Shown here: piece after piece, positions 14,277-25,000 of the stretch
How positions within the stretch are numbered: position 1 is the stretch's first letter
Layout: every line of letters starts with the position of its first letter
Assembly (NCBI GenBank): GCA_900542475.1
Contig: UQNO01000001.1
Span: forward strand, 1 to 64,000
DNA length: 64,000 bases
Direction of reading: 5' to 3'
From: an uncultured Bacteroidota bacterium
Lineage (GTDB): Bacteria; Bacteroidota; Bacteroidia; Bacteroidales; F082
Program-made: the position numbers and the translations under genes
Notes under the pieces: model-generated
Told to the model about the DNA's origin: nothing
The model's input: only the letters and a program-made list of their open reading frames with translations
Database searches by the model: none

Positions 14277-16208
14277 TTAAAACAACGTTTGTTGTCCGCT
14301 CCTTTCTTTCAAGTTTCCGTTTTCGTCCTGTTCTATTATCCCGCTATCAAGCATCCAACGTGCGGTTTCAAGCACTTTTTCCTCGAAATAATTCTTTGCC
14401 AACGAAGGTGTTTCATATAAAGGAACAACACGCTTTTTGAGTTCTTGAAGTATGAACTCGCTTATGTTCTTGTATTCTTCATCGTTGATATTCAATTGGT
14501 TGCGAATACTGCAGACATCGCATTTCCCGCATCGCGTATTGATTTTCTCGCCAAAATATCTCAAAAGTTGTATGCTGCGACACTCAGTGTCGTTATTTAT
14601 GAAATCAATAACGGCTTGCACACGTTTTGTGGCATCGTCTTTGCGGTTTTTATAAACATCGTCGGAGAGGATAAAATGTTTTGTGTCGGTGCGTTCCGCA
14701 AGATATTGAATCCGCGGCTTGTCGCTTCGTTGAATATATGTAAGGAAGTTGTATTTTTCCAGTTGTTTGAGAGTTTGCTCAACTTTTTCGACATCAATGC
14801 CGAGTTTGCGGCTTATCTGCTCTTCCTTTATCTTCACAAAATCGGAGAGTATTCCCGGATAGTTTCTCAACAGGTATTTAATAATAGGGTCGAAGGCGGG
14901 ATATTCGACTTGGAATCTGTAAAGGTCTTCGCGATTGGCTTTGATAAGGATTTGCGAAGGCGTGTTCATGGCTTCCGAAAGAGCGAATAAACCCTCTCTC
15001 TCCATGAGAGTCAACGAATTGAATACTTCAAGTAGAGAGAAATTGTATTGTTTCGCAAATTCGTTCATATCAAAGGGATAACTTTGTCCGTTGCCGGCAT
15101 TTACGGGAATCTGCAGATAGTTTCCCAACGCATTATAGATTGTTTTTATGCGATTAAGTTCCGGATAAGATTGTCGCAAGTTGTCTTTTAGTTGTTGGAT
15201 ATCGCTGTCGGCCACAAGAAGGAATGCTTCCGATGGTTTGAGGTCTCTGCCGGCGCGTCCTGCTTCTTGGAAATAAGCTTCGAGGCTGTCGGGGAGGTCT
15301 ATATGTACGACGAGGCGCACATCTGGTTTGTCGATACCCATTCCGAAGGCGTTGGTGGCGACGATTACTTTGATTCGGCCTTCCATCCACAGTCTCTGTC
15401 GTTCGTCGCGTGTTTTGGCATCTATGCCTGCATGATAGAAAGTGGCAGTGATTCCGGTGGATTGCAGCCAGTCGGCGATGACCTTTGTGCGTTTGCGGCT
15501 GCGCACATACACGATGCCGCTGCCAAACTGCATTCTCGTGAAGAGACGGTGCATAAATCCGTATTTATCGGCGATTTTAACGACATTATATGTGACATTT
15601 TTGCGTTCGTAACTGGTTTGGAACACATTTCGCTCCTTGAAGCCGAGCCTGAATTGAATGTCATCTACTACCCTGGGAGTGGCTGTCGCTGTGAGAGCCA
15701 GGACAGGTGTGTTGGGGATATAAGGACGTATCTCCGCTATTTTCAAGTAGGGGGGTCTGAAGTCGTAGCCCCATTGGGAAATGCAGTGTGACTCGTCGAT
15801 GGCGAGCAGGCACACTTTCATTTTTCTTATTGCCTCGATGAAAGCGTCGGTCATTAGACGCTCCGGGGAGACATATAAGAACTTGAGATTGCCGAAAACA
15901 GCTTTGTTATATGCTATTTCCACCTCGTTGGGGTGCATGCCTGAATAAATGGCAGAGGCAGGGATGTTTATGTCTTTCAGGTGCTGTACTTGGTCTTTCA
16001 TGAGTGAAATGAGGGGCGTGACAACGATGCATACACCGTCCATCGCAAGGGCGGGGACCTGAAAGCATATCGATTTGCCGCCGCCTGTTGGCAACAGAGC
16101 AAGGGTGTCATGACCCTCTATGACGGAATCGACAATGTCTTCCTGCATGGGGCGGAACGATGGATAGCCCCAATATTTTACCAAAACAGCACGCGTCAAC
16201 TCACTCAT
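14277..16208 (-). CDS. recQ: ATP-dependent DNA helicase RecQ
   Basis: 3'-5' helicase for recombination and stalled-fork repair. The 643-aa protein has motif 0 (FRPMQEDIVDSVI), Walker A LLPTGGGKS, the DESH box followed by the aromatic loop HCISQWGYDFRPPY, and motif VI (QEAGRAGRD). Downstream comes a winged-helix-like region. A four-Cys zinc site closes late (C in TECRS, then CGKCDVC), and a short tail follows. No HRDC domain is visible, as in the shorter RecQ paralogs of Bacteroidetes. It has its own promoter and is divergent from typA. Confidence 0.94.
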   Translation of the reverse strand: MSELTRAVLVKYWGYPSFRPMQEDIVDSVIEGHDTLALLPTGGGKSICFQVPALAMDGVCIVVTPLISLMKDQVQHLKDINIPASAIYSGMHPNEVEIAYNKAVFGNLKFLYVSPERLMTDAFIEAIRKMKVCLLAIDESHCISQWGYDFRPPYLKIAEIRPYIPNTPVLALTATATPRVVDDIQFRLGFKERNVFQTSYERKNVTYNVVKIADKYGFMHRLFTRMQFGSGIVYVRSRKRTKVIADWLQSTGITATFYHAGIDAKTRDERQRLWMEGRIKVIVATNAFGMGIDKPDVRLVVHIDLPDSLEAYFQEAGRAGRDLKPSEAFLLVADSDIQQLKDNLRQSYPELNRIKTIYNALGNYLQIPVNAGNGQSYPFDMNEFAKQYNFSLLEVFNSLTLMEREGLFALSEAMNTPSQILIKANREDLYRFQVEYPAFDPIIKYLLRNYPGILSDFVKIKEEQISRKLGIDVEKVEQTLKQLEKYNFLTYIQRSDKPRIQYLAERTDTKHFILSDDVYKNRKDDATKRVQAVIDFINNDTECRSIQLLRYFGEKINTRCGKCDVCSIRNQLNINDEEYKNISEFILQELKKRVVPLYETPSLAKNYFEEKVLETARWMLDSGIIEQDENGNLKERSGQQTLF

Positions 16209-16222
16209 CTTAATATTTTTTG

Positions 16223-16230
16223 CAAAGATA
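16223..16230 (-). promoter_or_regulatory. -7 element of recQ
   Basis: Minus-strand TATCTTTG, about 15 bases before the recQ ATG. Confidence 0.65.
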
Positions 16231-16252
16231 AAAATAATTCATAAATTTTTCG

Positions 16253-16260
16253 TAATTTTG
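16253..16260 (+). promoter_or_regulatory. -7 element of typA
   Basis: TAATTTTG. It overlaps an in-frame TTG at 16258, ruling that codon out as the start. Confidence 0.7.
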
Positions 16261-16287
16261 CGCCCGATTTTTTCAAAATTTAAACAA

Positions 16288-18111
16288 ATGACAAGTATTC
16301 GTAATGTTGCGATTATCGCTCACGTTGACCACGGAAAAACCACTTTGGTTGACCGTATCTTGTATCAATCCAAACTATTCAGGGAGGATAAGGATAATGG
16401 AGGAGATTTGATTCTGGATAACAACGACCTTGAGCGCGAACGAGGTATCACCATCTTGTCGAAGAACGTTTCGGTTCGTTATAAAGATGTGAAAATCAAC
16501 ATTATCGATACTCCTGGTCACAGTGATTTCGGTGGTGAGGTGGAGCGTGTCTTGAACATGGCCGACGGCGTTCTTCTTCTGGTTGATGCGTTTGAAGGTC
16601 CAATGCCACAGACGCGGTTCGTGCTTGAGAAAGCCATACAACTCGGACTGAAACCTATCGTGGTGGTTAATAAAGTTGATAAACCCAACTGCACTCCTGA
16701 AGAGACGCAGGAAGCTGTTTTTGATTTGATGTACAACTTGGGTGCAACTGACGACCAGCTTGATTTCCCTACGGTTTTCGGTTCCTCGAAGCAGGGGTGG
16801 ATGTCAGACCATTGGACACACGTCACAAACGATGTCTCACACCTTTTAGATGTGATAGTCAACACAATTCCCGAGGCAAAATATGAGGAGGGAACGCCAC
16901 AGATGCTTATCACATCGCTCGATTACAGCTCGTATGTCGGTCGTATTGCCGTGGGTCGTCTGAAGCGCGGCGTCCTTCAGGCCGGAATGAATGTCTCGTT
17001 GGTGAAACGCGATGGCTCTATCGAGAAGAACCAGATTAAGGAACTTTACACATTTGAGGGTCTCGGCAAGGAAAGAACAAAAAAGCCGGTGATGGCCGGC
17101 GATATAGTGGCGGTGATGGGTCTTGATAACTTTGAAATCGGCGATACCGTCGCTGATTTCGAGAATCCGGAGGCACTGCCTCCCATTCATGTTGACGAGC
17201 CGACTATGAGCATGTTGTTTACAATCAACAACTCGCCATTTTTTGGCAAAGAGGGTAAATTCGTGACATCACGCCATCTGCGTGAGCGTTTATATAAAGA
17301 AATTGAGAAAAACCTCGCTTTGAAGGTGGAAGACACCGAATCTCCTGATTCCCTTATGGTTTATGGTCGAGGTATTCTTCACTTGAGCATCCTGGTTGAG
17401 ACAATGCGTCGTGAAGGTTATGAGTTCCAAATCGGTCAACCGAAGGTTCTTTTGAGGGAAATCGACGGGAAGAAATGCGAGCCTATTGAGGTCATGAACG
17501 TCCAGGTGCCCGAGAACTTCGCAGGACGTGTCATCGAGCTGGCGTCACAGCACAAGGGAGAGATGACGAACATGACACCGAAAGGCGACCGCATGAATCT
17601 TGATTTTGATATTCCGGCAAGAGGTCTTATCGGTTTGAGAAGCGCCATGCTTACAGCGACGGAAGGCGAAGCCGTGATGTCGCACCGTTTTAAAGACTAC
17701 GAACCTTGGAAAGGTGATATGGACACTCATGAAGCAGGAGCGCTGATTGCAATGGAGACAGGAACTGCGGTGCCGTATGCATTGTGGAAACTCCAGGATC
17801 GCGGCAAGTTCTTTGTACAGCCGAATGAAGAGGTATATATGGGCGAGGTCATCGGAGAAAACACTCGCTCAAACGACATGGTGTTGAACGTCAACAAAAC
17901 AAAACATCTTACAAACGTGCGCGCTTCAGGCTCTGACGATAAAATCGTGCTTATCCCGCCTGTAAGAATGTCGCTTGAAGAATATATGGAATATATCCGT
18001 GATGACGAATATCTTGAAGTCACTCCAAAAAGCTTGCGTTTGAGAAAGATTATCTTGGACGAGACTGAACGCAAGAGAAGAGGCAGACGCAGCGAGGAAG
18101 TCGGCGACTAA
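16288..18111 (+). CDS. typA: Translational GTPase TypA/BipA
   Basis: Ribosome-binding GTPase related to EF-G, used in 50S assembly and growth under stress or cold. The 607-aa protein has G1 AHVDHGKTT, the RGITI switch-I motif, G3 DTPGHSDFGGEV and G4 NKVDKP. EF-G-like domains II, III and V follow, with the BipA-specific C-terminal domain (RGLIGLRSAMLTATEGEAV onwards). ATG 16288 gives MTSIRNVAIIAHVDHGKTT. Its stop overlaps the stop of the convergent histidine kinase gene by 4 bases. Confidence 0.96.
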   Translation: MTSIRNVAIIAHVDHGKTTLVDRILYQSKLFREDKDNGGDLILDNNDLERERGITILSKNVSVRYKDVKINIIDTPGHSDFGGEVERVLNMADGVLLLVDAFEGPMPQTRFVLEKAIQLGLKPIVVVNKVDKPNCTPEETQEAVFDLMYNLGATDDQLDFPTVFGSSKQGWMSDHWTHVTNDVSHLLDVIVNTIPEAKYEEGTPQMLITSLDYSSYVGRIAVGRLKRGVLQAGMNVSLVKRDGSIEKNQIKELYTFEGLGKERTKKPVMAGDIVAVMGLDNFEIGDTVADFENPEALPPIHVDEPTMSMLFTINNSPFFGKEGKFVTSRHLRERLYKEIEKNLALKVEDTESPDSLMVYGRGILHLSILVETMRREGYEFQIGQPKVLLREIDGKKCEPIEVMNVQVPENFAGRVIELASQHKGEMTNMTPKGDRMNLDFDIPARGLIGLRSAMLTATEGEAVMSHRFKDYEPWKGDMDTHEAGALIAMETGTAVPYALWKLQDRGKFFVQPNEEVYMGEVIGENTRSNDMVLNVNKTKHLTNVRASGSDDKIVLIPPVRMSLEEYMEYIRDDEYLEVTPKSLRLRKIILDETERKRRGRRSEEVGD

Positions 18112-20567
18112 TCGGAAATATCGTATTTTTCAGCCAACATGGCTAAAATGGCATCGGATTGACTCATGAATTCGATGCCCTTTTCTTCCCAGTCGAGGAG
18201 AGGCTCGACATCATTGCCGCGGCATTTGTCCATGTCGTTCAAGTATTCCACCGGCTTCAGCTCCAATTGAATGAACATGGGACGCATTTTGTGACATGCC
18301 GACCGGGCTTTTATAAAGTCATGTTCCGTTATGGCATCGTTGAGGATTACAAGATTGCATGATGTGGCTTTCACAAAAGCATGTAAAATCTCTCTGACGG
18401 CGTTGCTGTCATTGTCGAACATAGTGCAAAGGTCGGGAAAATCATCGGCAAACTCGCATTTTTGACAATCTTCTTCGGATATATTGCTGTTTAATAATAA
18501 TGCCAAGTCTTTGATGCTGAACGGTTTTTTAAGGTATCCGTCAAAACCTTCGTTGATGGCGAATTTTCTGGAATACTCATCTCTGGCGGTCATGAGAATG
18601 ACTTTTTTCTTTTCATCGACGGCTTTTATCATTTTGATGACATCGTTTCCAGAGAAAGTACCCATCTCGCGATCGGTGATTACCATGTCGTATTTGTCAA
18701 GTTCGTTGATGTATTTGTTAAACTCGACATAGGAACGGCATGCGTCGGAAGTGTGTCCTATTTTGTTAAGCATTGCCCCGATGACAGCGAGCAGGCTGTT
18801 GTCGTCGTCAACAAGAAGAATATGAAGTTTCTTGTTTGGGATAACCATCTGATTATCGGGTGTCTCGTGTTTTTCCTCCGTGACTTTGTCGATAACATTA
18901 ACAGGTATTGAAATCTCAACATGACTGCCTTTTTCGAGTTCCGACATCACTTTGATATTGCCGCCGATAATTTCGAGAAGACCTTTCACGACGAAAAGAC
19001 CGAACCCGTTGCCTTCGGCGAGTCCTGTGTTGTTTTCGGCTTTGCTGAATGGTTTGAACAGCTCTTCAATTTTCTCGGCAGGCATACCAATGCCTTGGTC
19101 TATTACGTCGAAAACCAATTTATTATCTATGAGATATACTCCAAAATGCACCTCGCCTTCGATGGTGTATTTTATCGCGTTGGAGATGATATTACATGCC
19201 ACTTGCTTGATTTTCAACGCATCTGAATTGATAAATAGTTTATCGGGAATATTCTTATGATAGAAAAATTTCAGTTGTTTGTTTTCGGCGATAGGCTTAA
19301 ACATAGAAACGAGTTGGTCGCACAGTTCCGATACATCGAAGTCGGCGCGATGGATAAACTGCTTGCCTTGTTCGAGGCTTGAAAACTCCAATAAGTTCGA
19401 TAGCAGCGAGAGGATATGCCGTGACGAGTATTTCATGGAATCGAGACGCAGTTTGTCTTGCTCGTTGTGTTGTTCCATCTGCATCAATTCGATATATCCG
19501 ATTACAGATGACAGCGGTGCTTTGATGTCGTGCGACACCGAAAGGAGCAGTTTATGACGGCTTTCCATGATTTCCTCGGTGCGTTTTTGAGCCTCCTCCA
19601 TGGCTCTGCGTGCCCGCGAAACTCGTCTCATATCTCTGGAAATCAATAATATAAATAGCAAAATGCTGCATAGTGCAACAGTGCCGCCGTAAATCGAATA
19701 GTCTAAACTTCGTTGAATAATGTACTCGCTTTTTTGAATCGCAAGCATTACAGAGGTGAGTGTCTGCTTGTGAAGAACAATGAGCAAACCCGAAATCTCC
19801 TCGGAAATTTCCTGGTCGGATTTTATAAAGTTTTGGTATTGATTTTCAATAATTTGTAGTCTTTTCAGATACTCTTGCTTGCCTTTGTCAGTGTATATTT
19901 TAATGCCAGCCATAATATCCCCCCGGCTTTCATGTGTCTCCTCTGTGATGGTGTCGTATGTGGTTGTTGTCACAACTAAAACGCTGTCGCGAGGTGTTGC
20001 GGAAGAGAATATGCGCTGGAAGAAATTCGGCTTCTCGGCTTTTATAACAATTGTATCTTGATGCGTGACGGCAATGATACGCGTGGTCTTTTCTTTAGGT
20101 TTATATTCTGAAAGCAGTTTATAAATCTCATCGTAGGGATTGAAGATGTCGTATTGATGAGTTATCTCTTTGATAATGTTTTCTTTACGATTGAGCAAAT
20201 CTATAATATCGTTGAGCAAATGCTTGTTTTTAATGTCGTCTTCCGAATATAAAACAATAGAATCTTTAATTGCTGTAGTGGTTTGCAGATTATTGCCAAA
20301 TTGAATGAGATTTTCCGGATTTCCCGAGATGGTGTAGAGCTGTGCGAGAGATTGCGCTTCATTGACATTATGGATAAGTTCGTTGGTGAAATTCAGGACT
20401 TTCTCGTTTCTGTCGATTGCAACACGTTGATTAAGAATGGTTTTTTTTAGATTTGAAATATAGTATATCATGAAAGCGCATAAGATGGTCGTAAGGACAT
20501 AAATCACAACGACTTCCCAGCGCACTCGGCTTTCGTAATGTTTTCGTATGAACTTCACTTCTCTCAT
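18108..20567 (-). CDS. Hybrid sensor histidine kinase (TM - HisKA - HATPase - REC - HPt)
   Basis: A membrane sensor kinase of 819 aa. The N-terminal membrane helix (about 20-40) and a second helix (about 295-315) enclose a periplasmic sensing region of about 250 residues. The phospho-acceptor His is in LLSVSHDIKAPLSS. An HATPase domain follows with the N-box around NIISNAIKYT and the glycine box GNGFGLFVV. Next are a receiver domain (LLVDDDNS, D in MVITDREMG) and a C-terminal HPt helix with His in ACHKMRPMF. The parts form an internal His-Asp-His relay, so an unlinked DNA-binding regulator is probably the final acceptor. ATG 20567 is preferred over the GTG at 20573, which is on the promoter. 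Confidence 0.92.
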   Translation of the reverse strand: MREVKFIRKHYESRVRWEVVVIYVLTTILCAFMIYYISNLKKTILNQRVAIDRNEKVLNFTNELIHNVNEAQSLAQLYTISGNPENLIQFGNNLQTTTAIKDSIVLYSEDDIKNKHLLNDIIDLLNRKENIIKEITHQYDIFNPYDEIYKLLSEYKPKEKTTRIIAVTHQDTIVIKAEKPNFFQRIFSSATPRDSVLVVTTTTYDTITEETHESRGDIMAGIKIYTDKGKQEYLKRLQIIENQYQNFIKSDQEISEEISGLLIVLHKQTLTSVMLAIQKSEYIIQRSLDYSIYGGTVALCSILLFILLISRDMRRVSRARRAMEEAQKRTEEIMESRHKLLLSVSHDIKAPLSSVIGYIELMQMEQHNEQDKLRLDSMKYSSRHILSLLSNLLEFSSLEQGKQFIHRADFDVSELCDQLVSMFKPIAENKQLKFFYHKNIPDKLFINSDALKIKQVACNIISNAIKYTIEGEVHFGVYLIDNKLVFDVIDQGIGMPAEKIEELFKPFSKAENNTGLAEGNGFGLFVVKGLLEIIGGNIKVMSELEKGSHVEISIPVNVIDKVTEEKHETPDNQMVIPNKKLHILLVDDDNSLLAVIGAMLNKIGHTSDACRSYVEFNKYINELDKYDMVITDREMGTFSGNDVIKMIKAVDEKKKVILMTARDEYSRKFAINEGFDGYLKKPFSIKDLALLLNSNISEEDCQKCEFADDFPDLCTMFDNDSNAVREILHAFVKATSCNLVILNDAITEHDFIKARSACHKMRPMFIQLELKPVEYLNDMDKCRGNDVEPLLDWEEKGIEFMSQSDAILAMLAEKYDISD

Positions 20568-20572
20568 GGTCA

Positions 20573-20580
20573 CAAAATTA
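20573..20580 (-). promoter_or_regulatory. -7 element of the hybrid kinase gene
   Basis: Minus-strand TAATTTTG. The ATG at 20567 begins 6 bases beyond its last G, again suggesting a nearly leaderless mRNA. Confidence 0.6.
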
Positions 20581-20611
20581 CAAAAAATCGGTTTATATCA
20601 GAAATATTTTA

Positions 20612-20619
20612 TAATTTTG
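20612..20619 (+). promoter_or_regulatory. -7 element of galM
   Basis: TAATTTTG, 19 bases before the ATG at 20639. Confidence 0.65.
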
Positions 20620-20638
20620 CGCAAATAATTTTAAAAAA

Positions 20639-21775
20639 ATGAGAAAGTTTTTTGTTTTGGCGCTATGCGCTGTGATTTTCATCGGTTGTGCAAAGAAAAG
20701 AGAAGTTAATATTATGAATGTCAATGATTTTAATAAAGAAGTAGAAGGGAAAAAAGTTTCTCTTTACACTTTGAAAAATGGTTTTTTGACCATGCAGGTC
20801 ACAAATTACGGCGGACGTGTTGTGACATTGTGGATGCCGGATAATAAAGGCAACTACGATGATATCGTTCTTGGTTATGACAAGATTGACCGTTATATAA
20901 ATTGTACCGGCGAGAGGTATCTCGGGGCTGTGGTGGGACGTTGCGCCAACCGCATTGCGCATGGCGCTTTTACACTTGACGGCAAGAAATACGAGCTTTA
21001 TAAAAACGCAGACGGAAACACACTTCACGGTGGAAAATTCGGTGTTGACCGTGTGGTTTGGGATGTCGAGTCGGTGAACGACACGGCAATTGTGTTACAT
21101 ATTGTGTTACCTGATGGTTTGGACGGTTTTCCGGGAAATTTAGACATCACCATGACCTATGCGCTGACTTCCGACAACGAATTTCGTGTGGATTATCTGG
21201 CAACTACCGACGCACCAACAGTTTGCAACCTCTCTCATCACTCGTTTTTCAATCTGAAAGGGGAGGGCAATGGTACAATTCTTGACCATGAGTTGATGAT
21301 TAACGGGAAACTCATCACAGTGATTGACGAGAATCTTCTTCCGACAGGTAATTTCATTCTTGTGAAAGACACTCCGATGGATTTCACGAACATGAAATCT
21401 ATCGGCAAGGATATCCAGGCGTATCATCCACAGATGGTAAATGGCAATGGATATGATTTCAATTGGCTTTTGAACAAACCTTTCGGACAAATGGGTTTGG
21501 CGGCATCAGTGTATGAGCCTGCGTCAGGCAGGGCTATGGATGTCTTCACAGACCAGCCCGGTATGCAGTTCTACAGTGGTAATTTCTTTGATGGCGAAAC
21601 AACTGGCAAATATGGTAAGCCGTTGCGTGTTCACGAGTCATTTGCCCTTGAGACTCAGAAGTTTCCAGATGCCCCGAATCAGCCTAATTTCCCCAGCGTA
21701 GTGTTGAGGCCTGGCGAGGAGTACCGTCAGACCTGTATCTACAAGTTCGGTGTCAAGACATTTAAAAAGAGGTAA
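20639..21775 (+). CDS. galM: Aldose 1-epimerase (mutarotase), lipoprotein form
   Basis: Interconverts alpha and beta anomers of glucose or galactose. The 378-aa protein carries a lipoprotein signal (lipobox FIGC, Cys 17), so unlike E. coli GalM it should work in the periplasm or at the membrane, as in many Bacteroidales. Family motifs are GAVVGRCANRIAHG (substrate Arg/Asn), NTLHGG (His), NLSHHSFFNL (catalytic His) and MQFYSGNFFDG, with the catalytic Glu late in ALETQKFPDAPNQPNFPS. It has its own promoter and is not in a sugar operon here. It is convergent with the PII-like gene, 2 bases apart. Confidence 0.93.
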   Translation: MRKFFVLALCAVIFIGCAKKREVNIMNVNDFNKEVEGKKVSLYTLKNGFLTMQVTNYGGRVVTLWMPDNKGNYDDIVLGYDKIDRYINCTGERYLGAVVGRCANRIAHGAFTLDGKKYELYKNADGNTLHGGKFGVDRVVWDVESVNDTAIVLHIVLPDGLDGFPGNLDITMTYALTSDNEFRVDYLATTDAPTVCNLSHHSFFNLKGEGNGTILDHELMINGKLITVIDENLLPTGNFILVKDTPMDFTNMKSIGKDIQAYHPQMVNGNGYDFNWLLNKPFGQMGLAASVYEPASGRAMDVFTDQPGMQFYSGNFFDGETTGKYGKPLRVHESFALETQKFPDAPNQPNFPSVVLRPGEEYRQTCIYKFGVKTFKKR

Positions 21776-21777
21776 GC

Positions 21778-22071
21778 TTAAATAGTTTTATCGATTTTCC
21801 ATGAGAACGCCCTCAAACCAAGCTCGGGTGTTTTAAGGTCGTGTTCATGTAAGGCATTCATGATACTGTCAGCTTTCTCGTCGTCAACGAATGAGAGCAT
21901 GGCGTCGTTGAATGTCGGCCATGTGTGGGAGCCATAGTGAGCCTCGCCGGTCGTGGAGCCTCTTCCTGTTATCTCGTTCCATTTGGTGAATCCGCGAACT
22001 CCTTGTTTTTCAAGGAGTTCGGAGATTTCTTCGTAATATGCCTGATTATAGGCGATGAATATTGCTGTCAT
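21778..22071 (-). CDS. Small PII-like protein associated with the RND efflux operon
   Basis: A 97-aa soluble protein (MTAIFIAYNQAYYEEISELL start) with the size and alternating beta-alpha pattern of a PII-like ferredoxin fold. It is the last gene of the efflux operon, 12 bases after the pump gene. Similar small proteins are found beside RND transporters in Bacteroidales (the PG0541-type transporter-associated family, by recollection). A conserved-looking segment is GRGSTTGEAHYGSHTWPTFN. It may sense a ligand or gate transport, but no function is shown by the sequence. Confidence 0.65.
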   Translation of the reverse strand: MTAIFIAYNQAYYEEISELLEKQGVRGFTKWNEITGRGSTTGEAHYGSHTWPTFNDAMLSFVDDEKADSIMNALHEHDLKTPELGLRAFSWKIDKTI

Positions 22072-22083
22072 ATTTTATCGTTT

Positions 22084-25000
22084 TTAGTTTTCCAATGCAA
22101 GTCTTGCCGCTTTTCTTTCTTGCCGTTTCATTCGTCTTGAGACGAAGATGGCATATAATGTTGGGATAAGCACAAGTGTGATGAGTGATGACACTGACAA
22201 GCCCCAGGCTACCACCACGCCGAGACCGTTCCACATCTCGGCGCCTTCGCCTGTTCCGATAGCCATTGGAATCATGCCGAGAACAGTGGTGAGAGTTGTC
22301 ATGAGGATAGGACGCAGACGTTGACGTGACGCTGTCACCACAGATTCGTTGATACTCATGCCGCGTTCGAGACATAATCTTGTGTAGTCGATGAGCACGA
22401 TGCCGTTTTTCACCACGATACCCATCAGAATCATGACACCGATGAGGGCCATCACTCCGAGAGCCAGTCCGTGAACTCTGATGCCGATGAGGACGCCCGT
22501 GATGGCGAACGGCACCGAGAACATGATGACAAACGGGTCGAGCAGTGATTCGAATTGTGAAGCCATCACAACATAAACCAAGATGATAATCAACAAGATA
22601 AGTGTGAACATATCTTTGAAAGCATCTTGTTGGTCTTCGTAGTCTCCTGCGATTTTTACAAGGAACTCTGCTGGTATTTCGGCTTTGTCGATACATTTTT
22701 CCGATACAGACACGGCGTCACTCAAGGCATATCCTTTTGCTACGATGCCTGTGATTGTGACGATACGCTCGCGGTCCTTTCGCTCAATGGTGGGAGGAGT
22801 CTGACCTTCAACGATCCGTGCCACTTCGCCAAGTCGCACAGCCTGTCCTGAAGAGCCGTAAAGAACTATGTTTTCAATATCTTCGTATCCTTTACGGAAC
22901 TCCGGGGCGTAACGGACACGGATGTTGTATTCATTGCCGTCTTCGCGGAAATAACTCATGATGGAACCGTTGATGCGGTTTCTGACATACATTGATGCGG
23001 TTGTGATATTAATGCCGTTGAGCATCAGTTTCTCGCGGTCGAAGTCCACGTGTATTTCCGGAGTGTATTCGTCACGGCTGATGAGAACCTGTGATATTTC
23101 TTGTGTTTCTCTCATCATAGCGGCAATTTCCTGTGCGATTCTGTCGGAGGTGTTGAAGTCGTAGCCGTAGATTTCAAGTTTCACCCTTGAGGTGGAGCCC
23201 ATTCCCATGCCTTCGGAAACGTTGTATTTCTTGATAATGGCATTGCCTTTGAGGTCTTTGCGGATAATCTCGGCTATCTCTTGAGTGCTTCTTTGGCGAG
23301 TGTCCTTGCTTCCGAGGTTGAGGTTCATCGTCAGGATATGAGTGCCGTTGTTCTGCATGGAGGCAAAGGAGTTGTCCTCGTCGGCGACACCGTAACGGTA
23401 GTTCATTACTTTTATTTCGGGGAACATTTGCATATATTTCTCTGCAAGTTCCGCACCAAGTTGTCCGGTTATATCTTCCTGTGTTCCAACAGGCATTTCA
23501 ATGCTTATCTGCAGACGTCCCTGGTCCATGCCCGGCATATATTCAGTCTTCATGCCCGGCATTGTTATTATGATGGTCACAACGAAAATAACGATGGAAA
23601 TGGTTAGCGTCAATGCTTTGTGTGTCAACGCCCAGTTGATGAGTCGGCCGTATCCGCGGCTGAGTGCGTCGAGACCTTTATTAATAGGTGTAAATACGAT
23701 TCTGTGCCATGCGTGCGATCTCGGGTTTTTCTTGAGCATTCTTGAACACATCATAGGAACCAGGGTGAGAGCGGCTGACGTTGACACAATCATGATGATA
23801 CTTACAATCCAGCCGAGTTGATGGAAGAACACGCCTACAGCGCCGCCGACCATGGTAAGAGGCAGGAACACCGCTAACATGGTGAGGGTGGAGGCGATAA
23901 CAGAGATAGATACCTCTTGGGTGGCGTGTACCGCGGCTTCTTTTGGCTTCGCGCCTCTGTCGATGTGTGAGGTGATGTTCTCTAACACCACGATGGCATC
24001 GTCAACGACCATGCCGATGGCAATGGTTAAGGCACTCATTGAAATGATATTCAATGTGTTGCCTGTCGCAAACAAATACACGACGGAGGCAACCAGGGAA
24101 ATTGGAATGGAAAGCACGATAATGACGGTGGCTCTCCATCTGCCAAGGAAGACAAACACCACAAGCATAACCACAATGAAAGTAATAAAGATGGTGTCTT
24201 TCAATGAGTTGATAGTGTTGATGATGCTGTCGCTGGTGTCATTAATCATGTTGATTTGAACATCTGACGGCAATGTCTTTTCTATCTTTGCCAACTCTTT
24301 CTTGATACCTCTCGAAACTAATACCGCATTGGCATCTGTTTGTTTCTGAATGGTTATCATGGCACCCTGTATGCCATTTGAGAACACTTTCTGTAGGCGT
24401 TCTTGTTCGCCGTCGTTCACTCTTGCAACATCCTTGAGATATATAGGTGTGCCTTGGAATGTGCCGACCACTATGTCGAGCATTTCTTTCGCTGATTTGA
24501 ATTCTTTTTCAACGCGCACCGCATAGGTGTTGGAACCTATATCAATGTTTCCGGCGGGAGTGTTTCTGTTTTCGTAGGCGATAGCTTGTGAAATCTGTTC
24601 GACAGTTAGGTTATAGGCCTCCAGTTTATTAGGGTCAACGAAGACCTGAATCTCGCGTTTCGGCGCACCTGACACCGATACGGTGCCAACGCCTTGGACA
24701 CGTGCCAACGGTGTCGCCACCTTGTCTTCGAGTATCTTGTCAAGTCCGGAAAGGCTTTCCCGTGCTGTGACGGAGAGGAACATAATCGGCATGTCCTCCA
24801 TGCTGAACTTTAAGATGGTGGGGTTGCCCGCCCCGTCGGGCAGGTGCTGCTTCACCATGTCGAGCTTGTCTCGCACATTGTTTGTGGCTTCCTCGATATT
24901 AATGCCGTACTCAAACTCAAGTGTAATGACGGAAACATTCTCTTTTGATGAAGACGAAAGGTGCTTCAAGTCGCTGACTCCGTTGAGTGTGTTCTCCAAT

